The position numbers and the translations under genes are program-made. A stretch of 13,031 nt of DNA from an uncultured Fidelibacterota bacterium (GTDB lineage Bacteria > Marinisomatota > Marinisomatia > Marinisomatales > UBA1611). The notes under the pieces are model-generated. The model saw only the letters and a list, made by a program, of their open reading frames with translations, made no database searches and was not told the DNA's origin. Where the stretch lies: positions 1-13,031 of the forward strand of contig CAJWHU010000034.1 of NCBI GenBank assembly GCA_913041325.1. The letters are read 5' to 3'. Below, one piece after another: positions 1 through 7,559 of the stretch. Each line of letters opens with the position of its first letter. Position 1 is the first letter of the stretch.

Positions 1-2
1 AT

Positions 3-7
3 AGGAG
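3..7 (+). promoter_or_regulatory. Shine-Dalgarno site of rpmE
   Basis: AGGAG lies five bases before the ATG at 13, a near-ideal ribosome binding site that fixes the L31 start. Any promoter lies upstream of the window. Confidence 0.8.
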
Positions 8-12
8 AAAAA

Positions 13-261
13 ATGAAAAAAAATACTCATCCAGAAAACTATCGACTGGTTGTTTTTAAAGACACATCGTGCGATTATGCATTTTTAACTAAGTCTACAG
101 TTGATACAAAAGAGACAATAAAGTGGGATGATGGGAACGAATACCCACTATTTAAAATAGAGATTTCAAATAAATCACATCCATTTTTTACAGGGAAACA
201 AAACCTTGTTGACACTGCTGGAAGGATAGAAAAGTTTAACCAAAAATATGGAAAAAAATAG
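13..261 (+). CDS. rpmE2: 50S ribosomal protein L31 type B
   Basis: Component of the large ribosomal subunit near the central protuberance, bridging to the small subunit. The 82-residue product opens with the family pattern [16 protein letters not shown] and ends with HPFFTGKQ, then [17 protein letters not shown], which is diagnostic of L31. It has a single cysteine (residue 20) and lacks the paired cysteines of zinc-binding type A L31. It is therefore the zinc-independent B form, which many bacteria use constitutively or under zinc limitation. Length and both ends match the family. It precedes prfA, a neighbourhood common in bacteria. No zinc-regulator site can be assessed because the upstream region is outside the window. 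rpmE is also used as the symbol. Confidence 0.95.
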   Translation: MKKNTHPENYRLVVFKDTSCDYAFLTKSTVDTKETIKWDDGNEYPLFKIEISNKSHPFFTGKQNLVDTAGRIEKFNQKYGKK

Positions 262-268
262 TAGGGTT

Positions 269-324
269 GCTAGAAAATCTTAGATTTTGCAAGATTGGTC
301 TACCAAAGCTAGAAAAACTTAGAT
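269..324. repeat. Pair of 17-nt direct repeats, rpmE-prfA gap
   Basis: GCTAGAAAATCTTAGAT at 269-285 recurs as GCTAGAAAAACTTAGAT at 308-324, with 16 of 17 bases identical, 39 nt start to start and a 22-nt spacer. The first copy extends into a palindrome AAAATCT-T-AGATTTT (274-288), which the second copy does not keep. It could be a tandem-duplication relic or a pair of protein-binding sites. It is not a convincing terminator because the stem is AT-only and there is no following T-run. Confidence 0.6.
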
Positions 325-363
325 CAACTTCTTGAAAAAATAAAGATTACTTCCTAGGTAAAA

Positions 364-1437
364 ATGAAAACGAAGATCAACGCCATAATTGAAAAGCATG
401 GAAAGCTATCAGAGAAAATGGCTGACCCCAATATCTACAGTAACCAGAAAAAGCTTACTGAAATTGCAAAAGAACACAGATCAATCGAGGGTGTTGTTTT
501 AGTAGGGAAAAAGTTTCTTAGGGTCTTAGGTCAAATTGACGATGCAAAATCGATAATGAAAGGAGATGACCATGAGCTTAAAGAGATCGCTCAAGAGGAG
601 CTGCCTTTATTGGAAAAGGAAAAAGAAGAACTGAGTGACCAGCTTAAGGTACTATTGTTACCAAAAGATCCTAACGATGATAAAAACCTGATACTTGAGA
701 TTAGGGCCGGCACTGGCGGCGATGAGGCAGCACTATTTGCCGCTGATTTATTTCGCATATACACAAGATATGCGGAAAGGAAAAACTGGCAGTATAAAGT
801 GATGGATTCGTCCGATACAGGTATAGGCGGTTTAAAGGAAGCTATAATATCGATAGCTGGGAAGGGTGCGTTCGGGATGTTGAAATATGAGAGCGGAGTT
901 CACCGTGTACAACGAGTTCCAAAAACTGAGACGAGTGGTAGGGTTCATACTTCTGCCGCAACGCTTGCTGTCTTGCCAGAAGCTGAGGATGTAGATATTG
1001 AGGTCAATGATTCCGATCTAAAAATTGACACTTATCGTGCAAGTGGTGCTGGAGGTCAGCATGTAAATAAAACAGAATCTGCGATACGTATTACTCATAA
1101 TCCAACTGGACTTGTTGTAACGTGCCAAGATGAGTCTTCTCAACATAAAAACAGAGCTGCAGCATTGAAAGTATTGAAGTCGAGGTTATTAGCAGCAGAG
1201 CAGCAAAAGGTCTCTGATGAGCGTTCGGCGGAAAGGAGAAGTTTGGTTTCTACTGGTGACAGGTCTGCAAAAATCAGGACATATAATTTTCCGCAAGGGA
1301 GGGTGACCGATCATCGCATCAATTTTACCTCTTATCGATTAAGCGAGATATTAGATGGAGACATAACTGAGCTTATTGAAAAACTTAAACTAGCCGACCA
1401 ACAAACAATCATGGCTGCTGAAAATTCTCAAGTATAA
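364..1437 (+). CDS. prfA: Peptide chain release factor 1 (RF1)
   Basis: Recognises UAA and UAG stop codons in the ribosomal A site and triggers hydrolysis of peptidyl-tRNA. The 357-residue product has the usual length. The stop-codon-reading tripeptide is P186-K187-T188, matching the RF1-type PxT rather than the SPF of RF2. The catalytic loop is SGAGGQHVN with GGQ at 230-232. Other family blocks are [11 protein letters not shown] (112-122), [20 protein letters not shown], and [16 protein letters not shown] (305-320). An AGG at 356-358, five bases before ATG 364, supports the start. It is followed after 16 nt by prmC, whose product methylates the glutamine (Q232) of this GGQ motif. No frameshift site of the RF2 kind is present, as expected for RF1. 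Confidence 0.98.
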   Translation: MKTKINAIIEKHGKLSEKMADPNIYSNQKKLTEIAKEHRSIEGVVLVGKKFLRVLGQIDDAKSIMKGDDHELKEIAQEELPLLEKEKEELSDQLKVLLLPKDPNDDKNLILEIRAGTGGDEAALFAADLFRIYTRYAERKNWQYKVMDSSDTGIGGLKEAIISIAGKGAFGMLKYESGVHRVQRVPKTETSGRVHTSAATLAVLPEAEDVDIEVNDSDLKIDTYRASGAGGQHVNKTESAIRITHNPTGLVVTCQDESSQHKNRAAALKVLKSRLLAAEQQKVSDERSAERRSLVSTGDRSAKIRTYNFPQGRVTDHRINFTSYRLSEILDGDITELIEKLKLADQQTIMAAENSQV

Positions 1438-1453
1438 ATATTTAAAAAGTACA

Positions 1454-2311
1454 ATGCCAAGATCATGGAGGTTAATTGACATAATTAAATGGGGAGAACA
1501 GTTTTTCAAAGATAGGGATTTTGATAATCCAAGATCTGAAATCGAGTGGTTATTATGTTCCTTGTTAAAAACTAATAGATTAGAGATCTATTTGAAATAT
1601 GATATGCCTCTTTCTCATGAAAAGCTGAGGACACTTCGTTCATGGATCAAGAGAAGAGAAAAGAAAGAGCCATTGCAGTATATCACAGGTGTTTGTGAAT
1701 TTTATGGAAGGGAGTTTTATGTTAATTCAGATGTTTTGATACCGAGGCCTGAAACTGAAAGAATTATAGATATTGCTTTAGAGCACTATAAAAAAATAAA
1801 CCCAAAACCATCAGTTTTGGATATCGGCTCAGGGTCTGGTTGCATATCAATTACCATGGCATTAGAAATCTCTGATTCCAGTGTTTTAGGACTTGATTCC
1901 TCATCAAGTGCTAATAATATTGCAAGAGAAAACAGCCTTAAGCTTGAGGCAAAAAACGTATCATTTGATGATATGGACATATTGTCAAATTCTCCTGACG
2001 CAAGATTTGACATTGTAATATCAAACCCGCCGTATATCCCCAAAGACGAGTTAAAAACAATAATGACAGATGTAATACACTTTGAACCACATATTGCACT
2101 AACCGATTCAGTTGATGGTTTAACTTTTTATAGAAGATATGCAAAGTTATGTGAACATTTATTGACGGATAATGGCATAATTTTATTAGAAGTGGGGCTA
2201 GGTAATCATTGCGCTAAGGTTGAGAAAATATTTAGGGAAGAAGGATACAATAACATTAAACGCTATAAAGATTTTAACGATGATGAACGAGTTCTTCTTG
2301 TACGGCTTTAA
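1454..2311 (+). CDS. prmC: Release factor glutamine N5-methyltransferase
   Basis: Transfers a methyl group from S-adenosylmethionine to the side-chain amide of the glutamine in the GGQ loop of release factors, which improves termination. The 285-residue protein has the PrmC layout. A helical N-terminal domain (about 1-75) is followed by the linker QYITGVCEFYG (75-85) and LIPRPETE (95-102). Then comes the Rossmann-fold methyltransferase domain with the SAM loop VLDIGSGSGC (121-130). The substrate-amide-binding NPPY motif is at 191-194. The gap to prfA is 16 nt and no clear Shine-Dalgarno is visible, so translation may be coupled to prfA. The start agrees with the family's usual N-terminus. The prfA-prmC order is widely conserved. 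Confidence 0.96.
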   Translation: MPRSWRLIDIIKWGEQFFKDRDFDNPRSEIEWLLCSLLKTNRLEIYLKYDMPLSHEKLRTLRSWIKRREKKEPLQYITGVCEFYGREFYVNSDVLIPRPETERIIDIALEHYKKINPKPSVLDIGSGSGCISITMALEISDSSVLGLDSSSSANNIARENSLKLEAKNVSFDDMDILSNSPDARFDIVISNPPYIPKDELKTIMTDVIHFEPHIALTDSVDGLTFYRRYAKLCEHLLTDNGIILLEVGLGNHCAKVEKIFREEGYNNIKRYKDFNDDERVLLVRL

Positions 2312-2329
2312 AACAATAAAACAAAGTAT

Positions 2330-2348
2330 AAGGTAAGTATGTGAGATG
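2330..2348 (+). promoter_or_regulatory. Shine-Dalgarno with a start-stop ATG-TGA before the prenyltransferase
   Basis: AAGG (2330-2333) lies five bases before an ATG at 2339-2341 that is followed at once by TGA (2342-2344). The real start, ATG 2346, lies 12 bases after the same AAGG, which is longer than usual. The only in-frame codons between the upstream stop TAA (2334-2336) and ATG 2346 are GTA, TGT and GAG, so no earlier start is available. The minimal ATG-TGA might capture ribosomes or be chance. Confidence 0.4.
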
Positions 2349-3191
2349 TGGATAGACCTAGTATATTACCATTTAAAAATCTTACGTCCTCTGAACGTGT
2401 TTACTAGCGGATTAGCAATGATTGTATCTGCCTCTATTCTAAATCAAATCGACAGTTATTATGTTGTATCAATAACATGCATAGTAGTAATGTGTTATAC
2501 TGGTGCCTCTAATGCATTAAATGATGCAATTGATTTGAAATCCGATTTGATTAACCGTCCCTATCGTCCCATTCCATCGGGTAAGATCAGTAGAAGCGCT
2601 GCTGTAGCTTTATCCTTTGTGTTATTCACTGCTGGGTCCATTATATGTTTACAACTAGGTGATGCTGCTAAAGTTATTGGTATAATAATATCAGTCCCGA
2701 TGCTTATATTTTACAATATCTATTTCAAGGGTGTTTACCTGCTTGGTAATTTTGCTGTTGGATTAGTCATAGGAATGTCATTTATTTTCTCAGGAGCTGC
2801 TCACTATAGTATTGCACCTATGTGGATACCTGCTTTTCTTGCTTTTGGCCTTACTTTTTTAAGAGAGATCATAAAAGATTTAGAGGATATTAGAGGTGAT
2901 AAAATTAGCGGTCTTTTAACTTACCCAATATCATCGGATTTAAAACAAACAACTAGATTAATAATTTTAATAGCGGCATCTGTAGGTTTAGCAGCATTAA
3001 TACCTTATCTAATCGGATATTATGGGACTTGGTATTTAATTGCACTAGTTATAGGAGTTGAGATTCCGTTAGTATTAGTAGTATTTTTCTTCATAAAAAA
3101 CCCGATGGTCTCGACAGCTAAAATTTGTTCAAAAATTTTAAAGCTTAGTACTCTCATGGGTTTAGTTGCCATTTACATGGGGAAACTTTAA
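2346..3191 (+). CDS. UbiA-family prenyltransferase, DGGGP-synthase-like
   Basis: Integral membrane enzyme that transfers an isoprenoid chain from its diphosphate to an acceptor. The 281-residue product has about eight or nine hydrophobic spans. Both Mg-diphosphate-binding aspartate motifs are intact: N59-D60-xx-D63-xxx-D67, followed by INRPYRPIPSGKIS, and D178-xx-D181-xxx-D185. The opening around RPLN (14-17) and the RPYRPIPSG block resemble digeranylgeranylglyceryl-phosphate synthase homologues annotated in FCB bacteria. Quinone-type (MenA or UbiA) and other UbiA enzymes cannot be excluded, so the acceptor is unproven. No quinone or haem genes are nearby. Its stop TAA overlaps the dnaE ATG by one base, implying translational coupling. 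Confidence 0.85.
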   Translation: MWIDLVYYHLKILRPLNVFTSGLAMIVSASILNQIDSYYVVSITCIVVMCYTGASNALNDAIDLKSDLINRPYRPIPSGKISRSAAVALSFVLFTAGSIICLQLGDAAKVIGIIISVPMLIFYNIYFKGVYLLGNFAVGLVIGMSFIFSGAAHYSIAPMWIPAFLAFGLTFLREIIKDLEDIRGDKISGLLTYPISSDLKQTTRLIILIAASVGLAALIPYLIGYYGTWYLIALVIGVEIPLVLVVFFFIKNPMVSTAKICSKILKLSTLMGLVAIYMGKL

Positions 3192-6100
3192 TGACATCTG
3201 AATTTGTACATTTACATAACCATTCTGATTACAGCCTGCTTGATGGTGCGCAGAGGATAGACCAGATGATAAATACTATTGATGATCTCAATATGGATTC
3301 TGTTGCGCTCACCGAGCATGGTAATATGTTTAGTACTATACCATATTATAAAGAAGCAAAAAAAGCTGGTATAAAACCGATCATTGGTTGTGAGGTATAT
3401 GTTGCAACTGGTTCGCGCTTTGATAAAAAGCAGTTGCCAGGTGGTGGATGGGGTAACAATCACTTAGTTCTATTAGCTAAGAATTACCAGGGTTACAAAA
3501 ATCTAATGAAGCTTGTTACAGCAGGATATCTTGAGGGGTTTTACTACAGACCTAGAATAGACATAGATTTGCTTAAAGAGTTTAATGAAGGTCTAATATG
3601 TTTATCTGGTTGTTTGAAAGGCGAACTGCCAGAAAAAATGTTAAAAGGCGATTTTGAAGGTGCAAAAAAAACAGCGATTATGTATTCACAAATCTTTAAT
3701 GAAAGATACTACCTTGAAATACAAAATCATGGAATTCCTGAAGAGGAAGCAAACATAGCAAACATGAAGAAGCTTTCTTCTGAATTAGGTCTTCCTTTAG
3801 TTTGTACCAATGACGCGCACTATGCAAGACAAAATCACTGGGAGGCGCATGACATCCACATATGCCTAGGAACGGGAAAAGAGCGAAGCGATCAAAATAG
3901 GCTAAGATATGCTACTCCAGAATTTTATTTTAAATCTGAGGATCAAATGTTCAAACTTTTTAAGGAGTTTCCAGGGGCAATTGAGAACTCAAGAAAAATT
4001 GCAGACAGTATTAATCTTGAGTTACCAATCGGTGAGTCACACTTACCTAAATTCCCAATCCCTGAATCTGCTTTAACAAGCGATCCAAACAAGTACTTAC
4101 AGGCTCTGACTCAGGCAGGTGCTGAATCTCATTATGGAGAAATTTCACCCAATATCCAAAAGCGGATTGACCACGAACTCAGCGTTATAAAAAATATGGG
4201 CTTTGCAGGTTATTTCTTAATCACCGCTGATTTTGTCAAGTATGCAAAACAATCAAAAATACCTGTTGGGCCAGGAAGAGGGTCAGCTGCAGGAAGTATT
4301 GTGTCCTATTCTCTAGGTATAACAGACATAGATCCTTTGAAGCACAATCTACTCTTTGAGCGATTTTTAAATCCTGAGCGAATAAGCATGCCGGATATTG
4401 ACATCGATTTTTGCATTGAGAGAAGGGGGGAAGTTATCGACTATATCAAAGAGCAATATGGCGAGAACTCCGTAACACAAATTATTACTTTTGGGAAGAT
4501 GAAAGCCAAACAGGTAGTCCGCGATGTTGGCCGGGTAATGGGATATTCGTTTAATGAAGTAGATAAGATTGCTAAGGCAATACCAAATGAGTTAAACATT
4601 ACTCTCGATAAGGCTTTAGAAAAAAGTTCTGATTTATCTAATATGGCTGAAAATGATTATAAGGAGTTAATTCAACATTCGAAAGTTCTTGAGGGTATGA
4701 ATAGACATGCATCTATTCACGCGGCGGGCGTGGTCATTGCTCCTGGCGAGTTGACAGATTATGTTCCACTTTACAAGTCCAGCACAAATGATATTACAAG
4801 CCAGTATGACATGAAAGGTCTTGAGGATCTAGGACTATTGAAAATGGATTTTTTGGGTCTTAGAAACCTAACAGTGATAGATAAGACAGTCAAATTAATT
4901 AATAAAAATTATAAAAATATTAAAATACAGGACGTCCCATTAAACGATCAAAAAATATATAAGTTGTTTGCAAAGGGGCATACCATTGGTGTTTTTCAAT
5001 TTGAATCCTCAGGCATGCGTGAGTTTTTGAAAAAACTAAAACCTACTGTTATAGAAGACCTGATAGCAATGAACGCATTATATCGTCCTGGGCCAATGCA
5101 AAACATTGATGATTTCATTGCTCGAAAGCATGGATTAGAAACAATTAGGTACCCTCACCCGCTCTTAGAGCCTATACTTAATGAGACCTATGGTATTATT
5201 GTCTATCAAGAACAAGTAATGCAGATAGCCAACGAAATCGCAGGGTTTACTCTTTCTGAAGCGGATATAATGAGAAGGGCAATGGGTAAAAAAATCAAAT
5301 CATTGATGAAAGATTTATCAATTAAGTTCATTAAGGGTGCAGAAAAAAAAGGTATATCAAAAAGCAAAGCAGAACAAATATTTTCATTAATTGAAAAGTT
5401 TGCTCAATATGGGTTTAATAAAAGTCATTCAACGGCTTATGCGTATGTTGCATACCAGACTGCTTGGCTTAAAGTATACTACCCGGCAGAATTTATGAGC
5501 GCAAATTTAACAAGTGAAATGAGCACTACAGATAGAGTCGTAATCTTGATAAATGAATGTAAAAAAATGGGTATAGAGGTTAAATCTCCTGATATCAATA
5601 TCTCTTTTGAAGATTTCAAACCAATAAACCAGAACTCTATTTCATACGGTTTAAACGCCATAAAAAATGTTGGTTCGAAGGCTTTAGAGGCTATAATAAA
5701 CGAGAGGGTTGATAAGGGGTCTTATAAAAGTATTTTCGATATATGTAGTAGAGTGGATCAACAAAAAGTAAACAAGCGAGTATTGGAGAGTTTAGTTGTT
5801 TCTGGTAGTCTTGATTCATTAGAGGGTAACCGTGCACAAAACTTTGATGCCATTGATAGAGCCATTAAGTATGGTCAAGCCATGCAACATGAAAAAAACA
5901 GAGACCAAGTAGATTTATTTAGTTCTAGTGAAAGCCAAGGTCAGATTATTAAGGTACCTGTTCTAGAGAATTTACATGAATGGTCTGAAGAAGAATCATT
6001 ATCAAAAGAAATGGATGTTTTAGGGCTCTACGTGTCTGGACATCCTTTATTAGAGCACGCTGATGATTTAGAAGAATTTACAAGCATATCTTTCGACGAG

Positions 6101-6625
6101 AGCCAAGAGCTATCAAAAAATGATTTAATTACTGTTGGCGGGATGATAACAAAAATAGTTAAACGTTTTGATAAAAGAAACCGGGAGATGGCTTTTTTTG
6201 ATTTGGATTGCTTAGGAGGCCGAGCAGAAATAGTGAGTTTCAGCGACTGTTTTACTTCATTTGGAAACTTAATTAAAGAGGGTAACGTTGTTTTTGTTAA
6301 AGGAAAGCCTTCAGAAACATCTGATTTTTCAGATTTGAAAATTTTATCAGATGAAATTATACATGTTGATAATGTGCGCGATAGACTGTCTCAATATTTA
6401 AATATAAAACTTCCTCCCCAAACTACTAGCCCAGACAGTGTTGATGATCTCATGAACTTGGCACAGATGAATAAAGGCAATTGCAGGTTGCTATTTCACC
6501 TTCCAAACTCAGGCTCGCCTAAACCTCTCAGAGTTCTGGCACATAATATTAAGGTTTCAACAAATAGTATTTTTATAAAAAAATTGAGATCAAAATATGG
6601 TAAAGATAATGTTTGGATTGAATAA
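3191..6625 (+). CDS. dnaE: DNA polymerase III subunit alpha
   Basis: Replicative polymerase subunit that extends DNA at the fork together with the sliding clamp. The 1144-residue protein is slightly shorter than E. coli DnaE and has the DnaE (not PolC) order. The N-terminal PHP domain (about 5-230) keeps all nine metal-ligand positions: H9, H11, D18, H43, E68, H91, C141, D208 and H210. The polymerase core includes GPGRGSAAGS (361-369), PDIDIDF with catalytic D404 and D406, and third carboxylate D553 in KMDFLGLR. The helix-hairpin-helix region is near 820-870, a clamp-binding QVDLF lies at 906-910, and an OB fold follows at about 978-1062. GGGGA (3179-3183) provides the ribosome binding site. 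The intact PHP site suggests possible intrinsic 3'-5' exonuclease activity, by analogy with mycobacterial DnaE1. Confidence 0.98.
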   Translation: MTSEFVHLHNHSDYSLLDGAQRIDQMINTIDDLNMDSVALTEHGNMFSTIPYYKEAKKAGIKPIIGCEVYVATGSRFDKKQLPGGGWGNNHLVLLAKNYQGYKNLMKLVTAGYLEGFYYRPRIDIDLLKEFNEGLICLSGCLKGELPEKMLKGDFEGAKKTAIMYSQIFNERYYLEIQNHGIPEEEANIANMKKLSSELGLPLVCTNDAHYARQNHWEAHDIHICLGTGKERSDQNRLRYATPEFYFKSEDQMFKLFKEFPGAIENSRKIADSINLELPIGESHLPKFPIPESALTSDPNKYLQALTQAGAESHYGEISPNIQKRIDHELSVIKNMGFAGYFLITADFVKYAKQSKIPVGPGRGSAAGSIVSYSLGITDIDPLKHNLLFERFLNPERISMPDIDIDFCIERRGEVIDYIKEQYGENSVTQIITFGKMKAKQVVRDVGRVMGYSFNEVDKIAKAIPNELNITLDKALEKSSDLSNMAENDYKELIQHSKVLEGMNRHASIHAAGVVIAPGELTDYVPLYKSSTNDITSQYDMKGLEDLGLLKMDFLGLRNLTVIDKTVKLINKNYKNIKIQDVPLNDQKIYKLFAKGHTIGVFQFESSGMREFLKKLKPTVIEDLIAMNALYRPGPMQNIDDFIARKHGLETIRYPHPLLEPILNETYGIIVYQEQVMQIANEIAGFTLSEADIMRRAMGKKIKSLMKDLSIKFIKGAEKKGISKSKAEQIFSLIEKFAQYGFNKSHSTAYAYVAYQTAWLKVYYPAEFMSANLTSEMSTTDRVVILINECKKMGIEVKSPDINISFEDFKPINQNSISYGLNAIKNVGSKALEAIINERVDKGSYKSIFDICSRVDQQKVNKRVLESLVVSGSLDSLEGNRAQNFDAIDRAIKYGQAMQHEKNRDQVDLFSSSESQGQIIKVPVLENLHEWSEEESLSKEMDVLGLYVSGHPLLEHADDLEEFTSISFDESQELSKNDLITVGGMITKIVKRFDKRNREMAFFDLDCLGGRAEIVSFSDCFTSFGNLIKEGNVVFVKGKPSETSDFSDLKILSDEIIHVDNVRDRLSQYLNIKLPPQTTSPDSVDDLMNLAQMNKGNCRLLFHLPNSGSPKPLRVLAHNIKVSTNSIFIKKLRSKYGKDNVWIE

Positions 6626-6628
6626 ATA

Positions 6629-7084
6629 GTGATTGCTGTTGTTCAAAGATGTTCGAATTCAAGTGTTGAAGTATCTGGAGACGTTGTTGGGTCTATAAAG
6701 AACGGGCTCGTGATTTTTTTAGGGATTCTTAAAGAAGATGACCTTGATGATGTAGATTATCTTGTAAGAAAAATTAACACGATACGTATCTTCAATGACA
6801 ACGATGGGAAAATGAATTTGTCTTTAAAGGAAGTGGGTGGCTCTGTGTTAATAATAAGTCAGTTTACTCTCTGCGCTGAATTATCAAGCGGTAGAAGACC
6901 AAGTTTTAAAAAGGCAAAATCACCAAGTGAAAGTAAAATTCTCTACGAAGAGTTTATTTTGCTTTTTAAGAAATGTGGAGTCAATGTACAGACTGGACAG
7001 TTTGGTAAATTTATGAATGTTAAAATTATCAATAATGGGCCATCGACTTTTATATTTAATTCTAGAAAAAGTTACGCTATTTAA
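6629..7084 (+). CDS. dtd: D-aminoacyl-tRNA deacylase
   Basis: Cytosolic proofreading enzyme that hydrolyses D-amino acids (and glycine mischarged on tRNA-Ala) from tRNA, protecting translation. The 151-residue product is close to the family length of about 145. It carries the signature SQFTL (77-81) followed by GRRPSFKKAKSP (88-99), and the C-terminal Gly-cisPro motif in N136-G137-P138. E. coli has NDGPVT at that place; here it is NNGPST. The start is GTG, giving MIAVVQRCSNSSVEV, which matches the usual MxAVVQR N-terminus. There is no evident Shine-Dalgarno. The start is one codon beyond the dnaE stop and in the same frame, so reinitiation after dnaE is likely. Confidence 0.95.
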   Translation: MIAVVQRCSNSSVEVSGDVVGSIKNGLVIFLGILKEDDLDDVDYLVRKINTIRIFNDNDGKMNLSLKEVGGSVLIISQFTLCAELSSGRRPSFKKAKSPSESKILYEEFILLFKKCGVNVQTGQFGKFMNVKIINNGPSTFIFNSRKSYAI

Positions 7085-7153
7085 AACACCTTATATTTGG
7101 CAAGATAATCATAATTATGAAGTGAAAAGTGTCTTTATTAATTTATCAGCACT
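7085..7153. other. 69-nt gap with a 12-bp palindrome
   Basis: The second-largest intergenic gap in the window, and a possible transcription break between the dnaE-dtd block and the next run of genes. It contains the perfect palindrome TCATAATTATGA at 7109-7120. TATATTTG at 7092-7099 fits the TAnnTTTG form of Bacteroidetes -7 elements, but no convincing partner -33 element was seen. No GC-rich terminator stem is visible. Promoter status is unproven. Confidence 0.3.
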
Positions 7154-7558
7154 ATGGATCGTAAGATAAGGATTGTTATGGCTAAACCAGGTTTAGATGG
7201 CCATGACCGTGGTATTAAAATACTAGCTGCGTCGTTTAGAGATGCTGGGATGGATGTGATATATCTTGGTCTCAGACAAACACCTGAGATGATAGTCTCG
7301 TCGGCTCTCCAAGAAGATGCTGATGTTATCGCTCTCTCTAGCCTTAATAATGCTCATAACACAATTTTTAGTAGCGTAATTAAATTGATGAAAAAAAAAG
7401 GTCTCGATAACGTTTTATTAACTGGAGGAGGTATAATCCCACCTAGTGATATGGTAGAGTTACAAAAAAAGGGTGTTGGCAAGCTATTTGGACCTGGCAC
7501 CCCTATACAGGATACGGTAGATTATGTAATTAACTGGGTAAGAGATAATCGGAGATAA
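7154..7558 (+). CDS. Stand-alone cobalamin-binding domain, methylmalonyl-CoA mutase type
   Basis: The 134-residue protein is only the B12-binding Rossmann domain seen at the C-terminus of methylmalonyl-CoA mutase and related acyl-CoA mutases. The lower-ligand motif is intact as D15-G-H17-D-R-G20, with H17 expected to coordinate cobalt. S62-S63-L64 and the GGG turn at 91-93 followed by IIPP fit the nucleotide-tail pocket. After SSL it has NNAH where mutases commonly have AAGH. Split mutases pair such a subunit with a separate TIM-barrel subunit that binds the acyl-CoA; no such gene, epimerase or MeaB GTPase is in this window. The start is fixed because an in-frame stop (7139-7141) lies just upstream. 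No Shine-Dalgarno is seen. The acyl-CoA substrate is unknown. Confidence 0.88.
   Translation: MDRKIRIVMAKPGLDGHDRGIKILAASFRDAGMDVIYLGLRQTPEMIVSSALQEDADVIALSSLNNAHNTIFSSVIKLMKKKGLDNVLLTGGGIIPPSDMVELQKKGVGKLFGPGTPIQDTVDYVINWVRDNRR
7551..7554 (+). promoter_or_regulatory. Shine-Dalgarno that supports a TTG start
   Basis: GGAG lies five bases before TTG 7560 and overlaps the end of the preceding gene, whose stop is TAA 7556-7558. This spacing is what supports the non-ATG start of the TPR gene. Confidence 0.65.
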
Positions 7559-7559
7559 A

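Noticed and set aside
274..288. AAAATCTTAGATTTT as a rho-independent terminator of rpmE
   Set aside because: The stem is AT-only with a one-base centre and no T-run after it, so it is too weak to call a terminator.
332..360. TTGAAA as a -35 element of a prfA promoter
   Set aside because: At normal spacing the -10 position would fall on the ribosome binding site and does not resemble TATAAT.
1786..2144. Minus-strand open frames inside prmC
   Set aside because: They oppose a gene with intact catalytic motifs and show no family features.
7097..7122. TTGGCA plus CATAAT as a sigma-70 promoter
   Set aside because: The spacer is only seven bases, and no -10 match lies at 16-18 bases.
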